A DNA stretch of 64,000 bases from Mactromeris polynyma (taxonomy: Eukaryota > Mollusca > Bivalvia > Venerida > Mactridae): positions 1 through 64,000 of the forward strand of contig JASFXZ010000168.1 in NCBI GenBank assembly GCA_032209605.1. Reading direction: 5' to 3'. Position 1 is the first letter of the stretch; each line of letters begins with the position of its first letter. The position numbers were made by a program, and so were the translations under genes. Positions 19,099-33,904 of this stretch are shown in pieces. Under the pieces are notes generated by a model. It was given only the letters and a program-made list of their open reading frames with translations, searched no databases and was not told the DNA's origin.

Positions 19099-22000
19099 CA
19101 GGTCTAGACCTGTACGCGATTTTGATTTTTAGCGGAAATTTTTTTTTCGCGTAAATATGTCAAGTAATACATCATTTTGTTCGTCTTGATGAAACCTATT
19201 GAAATATATAAATATATGTATACTTTCATCTAAATCTACGGCTTATGCTGACTCTTATGCTGACTCTGACTGACTCTGACTGACTCTGACTGACTCTGAT
19301 TGACACTGACTGACACTGACTGACTCTGAATGACTCTGACTGACTCTTACTGACTCTTACTGACTCTTACTGACTCTGACTGACTCTGACTGACTCTGAC
19401 TGACTCTGACTGACTCTGACTGACTCTGACTGACTCTGGGTTAATCGGAGAGACAATTTTTTTGTCGAAGATAGAAATTCGTGATTTTTCGAAAACCTCG
19501 GGAAACATTTAAAATGGATATATTGCATAGCTGAAGACATTTTCGTCAATGGGGTAGGTAAGTCTTTAAGTCCTGAAAAAATTAGCCAAATCGGAGAGAA
19601 ATAATTTTTTTCCGAAAAATGAAATTCTATCACAGGTCTAGACCTGTACGCGATTTTGATTTTTAGCGGAAATTTTTTTTTCGCGTAAATATGTCAAGTA
19701 ATACATCATTTTGTTCGTCTTGATGAAACCTATTGAAATATATAAATATATGTATACTTTCATCTAAATCTACGGCTTATGCTGACTCTTATGCTGACTC
19801 TGACTGACTCTGACTGACTCTGACTGACTCTGATTGACACTGACTGACACTGACTGACTCTGAATGACTCTGACTGACTCTTACTGACTCTTACTGACTC
19901 TTACTGACTCTTACTGACTCTGACTGACTCTGACTGACTCTGACTGACTCTGACTGACTCTGACTGACTCTGGGTTAATCGGAGAGACAATTTTTTTGTC
20001 GAAGATAGAAATTCGTGATTTTTCGAAAACCTCGGGAAACATTTAAAATGGATATATTGCATAGCTGAAGACATTTTCGTCAATGGGGTAGGTAAGTCTT
20101 TAAGTCCTGAAAAAATTAGCCAAATCGGAGAGAAATAATTTTTTTCCGAAAAATGAAATTCTATCACAGGTCTAGACCTGTACGCGATTTTGATTTTTAG
20201 CGGAAATTTTTTTTTCGCGTAAATATGTCAAGTAATACATCATTTTGTTCGTCTTGATGAAACCTATTGAAATATATAAATATATGTATACTTTCATCTA
20301 AATCTACGGCTTATGCTGACTCTTATGCTGACTCTGACTGACTCTGACTGACTCTGACTGACTCTGATTGACACTGACTGACACTGACTGACTCTGAATG
20401 ACTCTGACTGACTCTTACTGACTCTTACTGACTCTTACTGACTCTGACTGACTCTGACTGACTCTGACTGACTCTGACTGACTCTGACTGACTCTGACTG
20501 ACTCTGACTGACTCTGGGTTAATCGGAGAGACAATTTTTTTGTCGAAGATAGAAATTCGTGATTTTTCGAAAACCTCGGGAAACATTTAAAATGGATATA
20601 TTGCATAGCTGAAGACATTTTCGTCGATGGGGTAGGTAAGTCTTTAAGTCCTGAAAAAATTAGCCAAATCGGAGAGAAATATTTTTTTTCCGAAAAATGA
20701 AATTCTATCACAGGTCTAGACCTGTACGCGATTTTGATTTTTAGCGGAAATTTTTTTTTCGCGTAAATATGTCAAGTAATACATCATTTTGTTCGTCTTG
20801 ATGAAACCTATTGAAATATATAAATATATGTATACTTTCATCTAAATCTACGGCTTATGCTGACTCTTTTGCTGACTCTGACTGACTCTGACTGACTCTG
20901 ACTGACTCTGATTGACACTGACTGACACTGACTGACTCTGAATGACTCTGACTGACTCTTACTGACTCTTACTGACTCTTACTGACTCTTACTGACTCTG
21001 ACTGACTCTGACTGACTCTGACTGACTCTGACTGACTCTGACTGACTCTGACTGACTCTGGGTTAATCGGAGAGACAATTTTTTTGTCGAAGATAGAAAT
21101 TCGTGATTTTTCGAAAACCTCGGGAAACATTTAAAATGGATATATTGCATAGCTGAAGACATTTTCGTCAATGGGGTAGGTAAGTCTTTAAGTCCTGAAA
21201 AAATTAGCCAAATCGGAGAGAAATATTTTTTTTCCGAAAAATGAAATTCTATCACAGGTCTAGACCTGTACGCGATTTTGATTTTTAGCGGAAATTTTTT
21301 TTTCGCGTAAATATGTCAAGTAATACATCATTTTGTTCGTCTTGATGAAACCTATTGAAATATATAAATATATGTATACTTTCATCTAAATCTACGGCTT
21401 ATGCTGACTCTTATGCTGACTCTGACTGACTCTGACTGACTCTGACTGACTCTGATTGACACTGACTGACACTGACTGACTCTGAATGACTCTGACTGAC
21501 TCTTACTGACTCTTACTGACTCTTACTGACTCTTACTGACTCTGACTGACTCTGACTGACTCTGACTGACTCTGACTGACTCTGACTGACTCTGACTGAC
21601 TCTGGGTTAATCGGAGAGACAATTTTTTTGTCGAAGATAGAAATTCGTGATTTTTCGAAAACCTCGGGAAACATTTAAAATGGATATATTGCATAGCTGA
21701 AGACATTTTCGTCGATGGGGTAGGTAAATCTTTAAGTCCTGAAAAAATTAGCCAAATCGGAGAGAAATAATTTTTTTCCGAAAAATGAAATTCTATCACA
21801 GGTCTAGACCTGTACGCGATTTTGATTTTTAGCGGAAATTTTTTTTTCGCGTAAATATGTCAAGTAATACATCATTTTGTTCGTCTTGATGAAACCTATT
21901 GAAATATATAAATATATGTATACTTTCATCTAAATCTACGGCTTATGCTGACTCTTATGCTGACTCTGACTGACTCTGACTGACTCTGACTGACTCTGAT

Positions 22001-25000
22001 TGACACTGACTGACACTGACTGACTCTGAATGACTCTGACTGACTCTTACTGACTCTTACTGACTCTTACTGACTCTGACTGACTCTGACTGACTCTGAC
22101 TGACTCTGACTGACTCTGACTGACTCTGACTGACTCTGGGTTAATCGGAGAGACAATTTTTTTGTCGAAGATAGAAATTCGTGATTTTTCGAAAACCTCG
22201 GGAAACATTTAAAATGGATATATTGCATAGCTGAAGACATTTTCGTCGATGGGGTAGGTAAGTCTTTAAGTCCTGAAAAAATTAGCCAAATCGGAGAGAA
22301 ATAATTTTTTTCCGAAAAATGAAATTCTATCACAGGTCTAGACCTGTACGCGATTTTGATTTTTAGCGGAAATTTTTTTTTCGCGTAAATATGTCAAGTA
22401 ATACATCATTTTGTTCGTCTTGATGAAACCTATTGAAATATATAAATATATGTATACTTTCATCTAAATCTACGGCTTATGCTGACTCTTATGCTGACTC
22501 TGACTGACTCTGACTGACTCTGACTGACTCTGATTGACACTGACTGACACTGACTGACTCTGAATGACTCTGACTGACTCTTACTGACTCTTACTGACTC
22601 TTACTGACTCTGACTGACTCTGACTGACTCTGACTGACTCTGACTGACTCTGACTGACTCTGACTGACTCTGGGTTAATCGGAGAGACAATTTTTTTGTC
22701 GAAGATAGAAATTCGTGATTTTTCGAAAACCTCGGGAAACATTTAAAATGGATATATTGCATAGCTGAAGACATTTTCGTCGATGGGGTAGGTAAGTCTT
22801 TAAGTCCTGAAAAAATTAGCCAAATCGGAGAGAAATAATTTTTTCCGAAAAATGAAATTCTATCACAGGTCTAGACCTGTACGCGATTTTGATTTTTAGC
22901 GGAAATTTTTTTTTCGCGTAAATATGTCAAGTAATACATCATTTGTTCGTCTTGATGAAACCTATTGAAATATATAAATATATGTATACTTTCATCTAAA
23001 TCTACGGCTTATGCTGACTCTTATGCTGACTCTGACTGACTCTGACTGACTCTGACTGACTCTGATTGACACTGACTGACACTGACTGACTCTGAATGAC
23101 TCTGACTGACTCTTACTGACTCTTACTGACTCTTACTGACTCTTACTGACTCTGACTGACTCTGACTGACTCTGACTGACTCTGACTGACTCTGACTGAC
23201 TCTGGGTTAATCGGAGAGACAATTTTTTTGTCGAAGATAGAAATTCGTGATTTTTCGAAAACCTCGGGAAACATTTAAAATGGATATATTGCATAGCTGA
23301 AGACATTTTCGTCGATGGGGTAGGTAAGTCTTTAAGTCCTGAAAAAATTAGCCAAATCGGAGAGAAATAATTTTTTTCCGAAAAATGAAATTCTATCACA
23401 GGTCTAGACCTGTACGCGATTTTGATTTTTAGCGGAAATTTTTTTTTCGCGTAAATATGTCAAGTAATACATCATTTTGTTCGTCTTGATGAAACCTATT
23501 GAAATATATAAATATATGTATACTTTCATCTAAATCTACGGCTTATGCTGACTCTTATGCTGACTCTGACTGACTCTGACTGACTCTGACTGACTCTGAT
23601 TGACAACTGACTGACACTGACTGACTCTGAATGACTCTGACTGACTCTTACTGACTCTTACTGACTCTTACTGACTCTGACTGACTCTGACTGACTCTGA
23701 CTGACTCTGACTGACTCTGACTGACTCTGACTGACTCTGGGTTAATCGGAGAGACAATTTTTTTGTCGAAGATAGAAATTCGTGATTTTTCGAAAACCTC
23801 GGGAAACATTTAAAATGGATATATTGCATAGCTGAAGACATTTTCGTCGATGGGGTAGGTAAGTCTTTAAGTCCTGAAAAAATTAGCCAAATCGGAGAGA
23901 AATAATTTTTTTCCGAAAAATGAAATTCTATCACAGGTCTAGACCTGTACGCGATTTTGATTTTTAGCGGAATTTTTTTTTTCGCGTAAATATGTCAAGT
24001 AATACATCATTTTGTTCGTCTTGATGAAACCTATTGAAATATATAAATATATGTATACTTTCATCTAAATCTACGGCTTATGCTGACTCTTATGCTGACT
24101 CTGACTGACTCTGACTGACTCTGACTGACTCTGATTGACACTGACTGACACTGACTGACTCTGAATGACTCTGACTGACTCTTACTGACTCTTACTGACT
24201 CTTACTGACTCTTACTGACTCTGACTGACTCTGACTGACTCTGACTGACTCTGACTGACTCTGACTGACTCTGGGTTAATCGGAGAGACAAATTTTTTGT
24301 CGAAGATAGAAATTCGTGATTTTTCGAAAACCTCGGGAAACATTTAAAATGGATATATTGCATAGCTGAAGACATTTTCGTCAATGGGGTAGGTAAGTCT
24401 TTAAGTCCTGAAAAAATTAGCCAAATCGGAGAGAAATAATTTTTTTCCGAAAAATGAAATTCTATCACAGGTCTAGACCTGTACGCGATTTTGATTTTTA
24501 GCGGAAATTTTTTTTTCGCGTAAATATGTCAAGTAATACATCATTTTGTTCGTCTTGATGAAACCTATTGAAATATATAAATATATGTATACTTTCATCT
24601 AAATCTACGGCTTATGCTGACTCTTATGCTGACTCTGACTGACTCTGACTGACTCTGATTGACACTGACTGACACTGACTGACTCTGAATGACTCTGACT
24701 GACTCTTACTGACTCTTACTGACTCTTACTGACTCTTACTGACTCTGACTGACTCTGACTGACTCTGACTGACTCTGACTGACTCTGACTGACTCTGGGT
24801 TAATCGGAGAGACAATTTTTTTGTCGAAGATAGAAATTCGTGATTTTTCGAAAACCTCGGGAAACATTTAAAATGGATATATTGCATAGCTGAAGACATT
24901 TTCGTCGATGGGGTAGGTAAGTCTTTAAGTCCTGAAAAAATTAGCCAAATCGGAGAGAAATAATTTTTTTCCGAAAAATGAAATTCTATCACAGGTCTAG

Positions 25001-25461
25001 ACCTGTACGCGATTTTGATTTTTAGCGGAAATTTTTTTTTCGCGTAAATATGTCAAGTAATACATCATTTTGTTCGTCTTGATGAAACCTATTGAAATAT
25101 ATAAATATATGTATACTTTCATCTAAATCTACGGCTTATGCTGACTCTTATGCTGACTCTGACTGACTCTGACTGACTCTGACTGACTCTGATTGACACT
25201 GACTGACACTGACTGACTCTGAATGACTCTGACTGACTCTTACTGACTCTTACTGACTCTTACTGACTCTGACTGACTCTGACTGACTCTGACTGACTCT
25301 GACTGACTCTGACTGACTCTGACTGACTCTGGGTTAATCGGAGAGACAATTTTTTTGTCGAAGATAGAAATTCGTGATTTTTCGAAAACCTCGGGAAACA
25401 TTTAAAATGGATATATTGCATAGCTGAAGACATTTTCGTCGATGGGGTAGGTAAGTCTTTA

Positions 25462-26900
25462 AGTCCTGAAAAAATTAGCCAAATCGGAGAGAAATAATTT
25501 TTTTCCGAAAAATGAAATTCTATCACAGGTCTAGACCTGTACGCGATTTTGATTTTTAGCGGAAATTTTTTTTTCGCGTAAATATGTCAAGTAATACATC
25601 ATTTTGTTCGTCTTGATGAAACCTATTGAAATATATAAATATATGTATACTTTCATCTAAATCTACGGCTTATGCTGACTCTTATGCTGACTCTGACTGA
25701 CTCTGACTGACTCTGACTGACTCTGATTGACACTGACTGACACTGACTGACTCTGAATGACTCTGACTGAATCTTACTGACTCTTACTGACTCTTACTGA
25801 CTCTTACTGACTCTGACTGACTCTGACTGACTCTGACTGACTCTGACTGACTCTGACTGACTCTGGGTTAATCGGAGAGACAATTTTTTTGTCGAAGATA
25901 GAAATTCGTGATTTTTCGAAAACGTCGGGAAACATTTAAAATGGATATATTGCATAGCTGAAGACATTTTCGTCAATGGGGTAGGTAAGTCTTTAAGTCC
26001 TGAAAAAATTAGCCAAATCGGAGAGAAATAATTTTTTAGACCTGTACGCGATTTTGATTTTTAGCGGAAATTTTTTTTTCGCGTAAATATGTCAAGTAAT
26101 ACATCATTTTGTTCGTCTTGATGAAACCTATTGAAATATATAAATATATGTATACTTTCATCTAAATCTACGGCTTATGCTGACTCTTATGCTGACTCTG
26201 ACTGACTCTGACTGACTCTGACTGACACTGATTGACACTGACTGACACTGACTGACTCTGAATGACTCTGACTGACTCTTACTGACTCTTACTGACTCTT
26301 ACTGACTCTGACTGACTCTGACTGACTCTGACTGACTCTGACTGACTCTGACTGACTCTGACTGACTCTGGGTTAATCGGAGAGACAATTTTTTTGTCGA
26401 AGATAGAAATTCGTGATTTTTCGAAAACCTCGGGAAACATTTAAAATGGATATATTGCATAGCTGAAGACATTTTCGTCGATGGGGTAGGTAAGTCTTTA
26501 AGTCCTGAAAAAATTAGCCAAATCGGAGAGAAATAATTTTTTTCCGAAAAATGAAATTCTATCACAGGTCTAGACCTGTACGCGATTTTGATTTTTAGCG
26601 GAAATTTTTTTTTCGCGTAAATATGTCAAGTAATACATCATTTTGTTCGTCTTGATGAAACCTATTGAAATATATAAATATATGTATACTTTCATCTAAA
26701 TCTACGGCTTATGCTGACTCTTATGCTGACTCTGACTGACTCTGACTGACTCTGACTGACTCTGATTGACACTGACTGACCCTGACTGACTCTGAATGAC
26801 TCTGACTGACTCTTACTGACTCTTACTGACTCTTACTGACTCTGACTGACTCTGACTGACTCTGACTGACTCTGACTGACTCTGACTGACTCTGACTGAC
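25462..26900 (+). repeat. Block duplicated at 47893-49331 (offset 22,431 bp)
   Basis: Five private variants recur at the same offset: 'gactgaatcttac' (25766/48197), 'aacgtcggg' (25921/48352), the 29-bp deletion (26038/48469), 'gactgacactgattg' (near 26222/48653) and 'gaccctgactg' (near 26778/49209). The two blocks therefore share a recent common origin although many monomers lie between them. Confidence 0.82.
26025..26046 (+). repeat. Monomer variant with 29-bp deletion at the palindrome (example)
   Basis: The T run of 'aaataatttttt' joins directly to 'agacctg', removing 29 bases including the left palindrome arm. The same form is seen near 27076, 48469 and 52030. Confidence 0.92.
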
Positions 26901-29694
26901 TCTGGGTTAATCGGAGAGACAATTTTTTTGTCGAAGATAGAAATTCGTGATTTTTCGAAAACCTCGGGAAACATTTAAAATGGATATATTGCATAGCTGA
27001 AGACATTTTCGTCGATGGGGTAGGTAAGTCTTTAAGTCCTGAAAAAATTAGCCAAATCGGAGAGAAATAATTTTTTAGACCTGTACGCGATTTTGATTTT
27101 TAGCGGAAATTTTTTTTTCGCGTAAATATGTCAAGTAATACATCATTTTGTTCGTCTTGATGAAACCTATTGAAATATATAAATATATGTATACTTTCAT
27201 CTAAATCTACGGCTTATGCTGACTCTTATGCTGACTCTGACTGACTCTGACTGACTCTGACTGACTCTGATTGACACTGACTGACACTGACTGACTCTGA
27301 ATGACTCTGACTGACTCTTACTGACTCTTGCTGACTCTTACTGACTCTGACTGACTCTGACTGACTCTGACTGACTCTGACTGACTCTGACTGACTCTGG
27401 GTTAATCGGAGAGACAATTTTTTTGTCGAAGATAGAAATTCGTGATTTTTCGAAAACCTCGGGAAACATTTAAAATGGATATATTGCATAGCTGAAGACA
27501 TTTTCGTCGATGGGGTAGGTAAGTCTTTAAGTCCTGAAAAAATTAGCCAAATCGGAGAGAAATAATTTTTTTCCGAAAAATGAAATTCTATCACAGGTCT
27601 AGACCTGTACGCGATTTTGATTTTTAGCGGAAATTTTTTTTTCGCGTAAATATGTCAAGTAATACATCATTTTGTTCGTCTTGATGAAACCTATTGAAAT
27701 ATATAAATATATGTATACTTTCATCTAAATCTACGGCTTATGCTGACTCTTATGCTGACTCTGACTGACTCTGACTGACTCTGACTGACTCTGATTGACA
27801 CTGACTGACACTGACTGACTCTGAATGACTCTGACTGACTCTTACTGACTCTTACTGACTCGTACTGACTCTGACTGACTCTGACTGACTCTGACTGACT
27901 CTGACTGACTCTGACTGACTCTGGGTTAATCGGAGAGACAATTTTTTTGTCGAAGATAGAAATTCGTGATTTTTCGAAAACCTCGGGAAACATTTAAAAT
28001 GGATATATTGCATAGCTGAAGACATTTTCGTCGATGGGGTAGGTAAGTCTTTAAGTCCTGAAAAAATTAGCCAAATCGGAGAGAAATAATTTTTTTCCGA
28101 AAAATGAAATTCTATCACAGGTCTAGACCTGTACGCGATTTTGATTTTTAGCGGAAATTTTTTTTTCGCGTAAATATGTCAAGTAATACATCATTTTGTT
28201 CGTCTTGATGAAACCTATTGAAATATATAAATATATGTATACTTTCATCTAAATCTACGGCTTATGCTGACTCTTATGCTGACTCTGACTGACTCTGACT
28301 GACTCTGACTGACTCTGATTGACACTGACTGACACTGACTGACTCTGAATGACTCTGACTGACTCTTACTGACTCTTACTGACTCTTACTGACTCTTACT
28401 GACTCTGACTGACTCTGACTGACTCTGACTGACTCTGACTGACTCTGACTGACTCTGGGTTAATCGGAGAGACAATTTTTTTGTCGAAGATAGAAATTCG
28501 TGATTTTTCGAAAACCTCGGGAAACATTTAAAATGGATATATTGCATAGCTGAAGACATTTTCGTCGATGGGGTAGGTAAGTCTTTAAGTCCTGAAAAAA
28601 TTAGCCAAATCGGAGAGAAATAATTTTTTTCCGAAAATGAAATTCTATCACAGGTCTAGACCTGTACGCGATTTTGATTTTTAGCGGAACTTTTTTTTTC
28701 GCGTAAATATGTCAAGTAATACATCATTTTGTTCGTCTTGATGAAACCTATTGAAATATATAAATATATGTATACTTTCATCTAAATCTACGGCTTATGC
28801 TGACTCTTATGCTGACTCTGACTGACTCTGACTGACTCTGACTGACTCTGATTGACACTGACTGACACTGACTGACTCTGAATGACTCTGACTGACTCTT
28901 ACTGACTCTTACTGACTCTTACTGACTCTTACTGACTCTGACTGACTCTGACTGACTCTGACTGACTCTGACTGACTCTGACTGACTCTGGGTTAATCGG
29001 AGAGACAATTTTTTTGTCGAAGATAGAAATTCGTGATTTTTCGAAAACCTCGGGAAACATTTAAAATGGATATATTGCATAGCTGAAGACATTTTCGTCG
29101 ATGGGGTAGGTAAGTCTTTAAGTCCTGAAAAAATTAGCCAAATCGGAGAGAAATAATTTTTTTCCGAAAAATGAAATTCTATCACAGGTCTAGACCTGTA
29201 CGCGATTTTGATTTTTAGCGGAAATTTTTTTTTCGCGTAAATATGTCAAGTAATACATCATTTTGTTCGTCTTGATGAAACCTATTGAAATATATAAATA
29301 TATGTATACTTTCATCTAAATCTACGGCTTATGCTGACTCTTATGCTGACTCTTATGCTGACTCTGACTGACTCTGACTGACTCTGATTGACACTGACTG
29401 ACACTGACTGACTCTGAATGACTCTGACTGACTCTTACTGACTCTTACTGACTCTTACTGACTCTTACTGACTCTGACTGACTCTGACTGACTCTGACTG
29501 ACTCTGACTGACTCTGACTGACTCTGGGTTAATCGGAGAGACAATTTTTTTGTCGAAGATAGAAATTCGTGATTTTTCGAAAACCTCGGGAAACATTTAA
29601 AATGAATATATTGCATAGCTGAAGACATTTTCGTCGATGGGGTAGGTAAGTCTTTAAGTCCTGAAAAAATTAGCCAAATCGGAGAGAAATAATT

Positions 29695-29715
29695 TTTTTC
29701 CGAAAAATGCTAGAC
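29695..29715 (+). repeat. Monomer variant with 16-bp deletion at the palindrome (example)
   Basis: Sixteen bases before the central CTAG are lost, so 'gaaaaatg' joins 'ctagacctg' and the left palindrome arm is destroyed. The same form occurs with CTAG at 29710, 33905, 35471, 37551, 39631 and 56263. Confidence 0.92.
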
Positions 29716-32700
29716 CTGTACGCGATTTTGATTTTTAGCGGAAATTTTTTTTTCGCGTAAATATGTCAAGTAATACATCATTTTGTTCGTCTTGATGAAA
29801 CCTATTGAAATATATAAATATATGTATACTTTCATCTAAATCTACGGCTTATGCTGACTCTTATGCTGACTCTGACTGACTCTGACTGACTCTGACTGAC
29901 TCTGATTGACACTGACTGACACTGACTGACTCTGAATGACTCTGACTGACTCTTACTGACTCTTACTGACTCTTACTGACTCTGACTGACTCTGACTGAC
30001 TCTGACTGACTCTGACTGACTCTGACTGACTCTGGGTTAATCGGAGAGACAATTTTTTTGTCGAAGATAGAAATTCGTGATTTTTCGAAAACCTCGGGAA
30101 ACATTTAAAATGGATATATTGCATAGCTGAAGACATTTTCGTCGATGGGGTAGGTAAGTCTTAAAGTCCTGAAAAAATTAGCCAAATCGGAGAGAAATAA
30201 TTTTTTTCCGAAAAATGAAATTCTATCACAGGTCTAGACCTGTACGCGATTTTGATTTTTAGCGGAAATTTTTTTTTCGCGTAAATATGTCAAGTAATAC
30301 ATCATTTTGTTCGTCTTGATGAAACCTATTGAAATATATAAATATATGTATACTTTCATCTAAATCTACGGCTTATGCTGACTCTTATGCTGACTCTGAC
30401 TGACTCTGACTGACTCTGACTGACTCTGATTGACACTGACTGACACTGACTGACTCTGAATGACTCTGACTGACTCTTACTGACTCTTACTGACTCTTAC
30501 TGACTCTGACTGACTCTGACTGACTCTGACTGACTCTGACTGACTCTGACTGACTCTGACTGACTCTGGGTTAATCGGAGAGACAATTTTTTTGTCGAAG
30601 ATAGAAATTCGTGATTTTTCGAAAACCTCGGGAAACATTTAAAATGGATATATTGCATAGCTGAAGACATTTTCGTCGATGGGGTAGGTAAGTCTTTAAG
30701 TCCTGAAAAAATTAGCCAAATCGGAGAGAAATAATTTTTTTCCGAAAAATGAAATTCTATCACAGGTCTAGACCTGTACGCGATTTTGATTTTTAGCGGA
30801 ATTTTTTTTTCGCGTAAATATGTCAAGTAATACATCATTTTGTTCGTCTTGATGAAACCTATTGAAATATATAAATATATGTATACTTTCATCTAAATCT
30901 ACGGCTTATGCTGACTCTTATGCTGACTCTGACTGACTCTGACTGACTCTGACTGACTCTGATTGACACTGACTGACACTGACTGACTCTGAATGACTCT
31001 GACTGACTCTTACTGACTCTTACTGACTCTTACTGACTCTGACTGACTCTGACTGACTCTGACTGACTCTGACTGACTCTGGGTTAATCGGAGAGACAAT
31101 TTTTTTGTCGAAGATAGAAATTCGTGATTTTTCGAAAACCTCGGGAAACATTTAAAATGGATATATTGCATAGCTGAAGACATTTTCGTCGATGGGGTAG
31201 GTAAGTCTTTAAGTCCTGAAAAAATTAGCCAAATCGGAGAGAAATAATTTTTTTCCGAAAAATGAAATTCTATCACAGGTCTAGACCTGTACGCGATTTT
31301 GATTTTTAGCGGAAATTTTTTTTTCGCGTAAATATGTCAAGTAATACATCATTTTGTTCGTCTTGATGAAACCTATTGAAATATATAAATATATGTATAC
31401 TTTCATCTAAATCTACGGCTTATGCTGACTCTTATGCTGACTCTGACTGACTCTGACTGACTCTGACTGACTCTGATTGACACTGACTGACACTGACTGA
31501 CTCTGAATGACTCTGACTGACTCTTACTGACTCTTACTGACTCTTACTGACTCTTACTGACTCTGACTGACTCTGACTGACTCTGACTGACTCTGACTGA
31601 CTCTGACTGACTCTGGGTTAATCGGAGAGACAATTTTTTTGTCGAAGATAGAAATTCGTGATTTTTCGAAAACCTCGGGAAACATTTAAAATGGATATAT
31701 TGCATAGCTGAAGACATTTTCGTCGATGGGGTAGGTAAGTCTTTAAGTCCTGAAAAAATTAGCCAAATCGGAGAGAAATAATTTTTTTCCGAAAAATGAA
31801 ATTCTATCACAGGTCTAGACCTGTACGCGATTTTGATTTTTAGCGGAATTTTTTTTTTCGCGTAAATATGTCAAGTAATACATCATTTTGTTCGTCTTGA
31901 TGAAACCTATTGAAATATATAAATATATGTATACTTTCATCTAAATCTACGGCTTATGCTGACTCTTATGCTGACTCTGACTGACTCTGACTGACTCTGA
32001 CTGACTCTGATTGACACTGACTGACACTGACTGACTCTGAATGACTCTGACTGACTCTTACTGACTCTTACTGACTCTTACTGACTCTTACTGACTCTGA
32101 CTGACTCTGACTGACTCTGACTGACTCTGACTGACTCTGACTGACTCTGGGTTAATCGGAGAGACAATTTTTTTGTCGAAGATAGAAATTCGTGATTTTT
32201 CGAAAACCTCGGGAAACATTTAAAATGGATATATTGCATAGCTGAAGACATTTTCGTCGATGGGGTAGGTAAGTCTTTAAGTCCTGAAAAAATTAGCCAA
32301 ATCGGAGAGAAATAATTTTTTTCCGAAAAATGAAATTCTATCACAGGTCTAGACCTGTACGCGATTTTGATTTTTAGCGGAAATTTTTTTTTCGCGTAAA
32401 TATGTCAAGTAATACATCATTTTGTTCGTCTTGATGAAACCTATTGAAATATATAAATATATGTATACTTTCATCTAAATCTACGGCTTATGCTGACTCT
32501 TATGCTGACTCTGACTGACTCTGACTGACTCTGACTGACTCTGATTGACACTGACTGACACTGACTGACTCTGAATGACTCTGACTGACTCTTACTGACT
32601 CTTACTGACTCTTACTGACTCTGACTGACTCTGACTGACTCTGACTGACTCTGACTGACTCTGGGTTAATCGGAGAGACAATTTTTTTGTCGAAGATAGA

Positions 32701-33904
32701 AATTCGTGATTTTTCGAAAACCTCGGGAAACATTTAAAATGGATATATTGCATAGCTGAAGACATTTTCGTCGATGGGGTAGGTAAGTCTTTAAGTCCTG
32801 AAAAAATTAGCCAAATCGGAGAGAAATAATTTTTTTCCGAAAAATGAAATTCTATCACAGGTCTAGACCTGTACGCGATTTTGATTTTTAGCGGAAATTT
32901 TTTTTTCGCGTAAATATGTCAAGTAATACATCATTTTGTTCGTCTTGATGAAACCTATTGAAATATATAAATATATGTATACTTTCATCTAAATCTACGG
33001 CTTATGCTGACTCTTATGCTGACTCTGACTGACTCTGACTGACTCTGACTGACTCTGATTGACACTGACTGACACTGACTGACTCTGAATGACTCTGACT
33101 GACTCTTACTGACTCTTACTGACTCTTACTGACTCTGACTGACTCTGACTGACTCTGACTGACTCTGACTGACTCTGACTGACTCTGGGTTAATCGGAGA
33201 GACAATTTTTTTGTCGAAGATAGAAATTCGTGATTTTTCGAAAACCTCGGGAAACATTTAAAATGGATATATTGCATAGCTGAAGACATTTTCGTCGATG
33301 GGGTAGGTAAGTCTTTAAGTCCTGAAAAAATTAGCCAAATCGGAGAGAAATAATTTTTTTCCGAAAAATGAAATTCTATCACAGGTCTAGACCTGTACGC
33401 GATTTTGATTTTTAGCGGAAATTTTTTTTTCGCGTAAATATGTCAAGTAATACATCATTTTGTTCGTCTTGATGAAACCTATTGAAATATATAAATATAT
33501 GTATACTTTCATCTAAATCTACGGCTTATGCTGACTCTTATGCTGACTCTGACTGACTCTGACTGACTCTGACTGACTCTGATTGACACTGACTGACACT
33601 GACTGACTCTGAATGACTCTGACTGACTCTTACTGACTCTTACTGACTCTTACTGACTCTGACTGACTCTGACTGACTCTGACTGACTCTGACTGACTCT
33701 GACTGACTCTGACTGACTCTGGGTTAATCGGAGAGACAATTTTTTTGTCGAAGATAGAAATTCGTGATTTTTCGAAAACCTCGGGAAACATTTAAAATGG
33801 ATATATTGCATAGCTGAAGACATTTTCGTCGATGGGGTAGGTAAGTCTTTAAGTCCTGAAAAAATTAGCCAAATCGGAGAGAAATAATTTTTTTCCGAAA
33901 AATG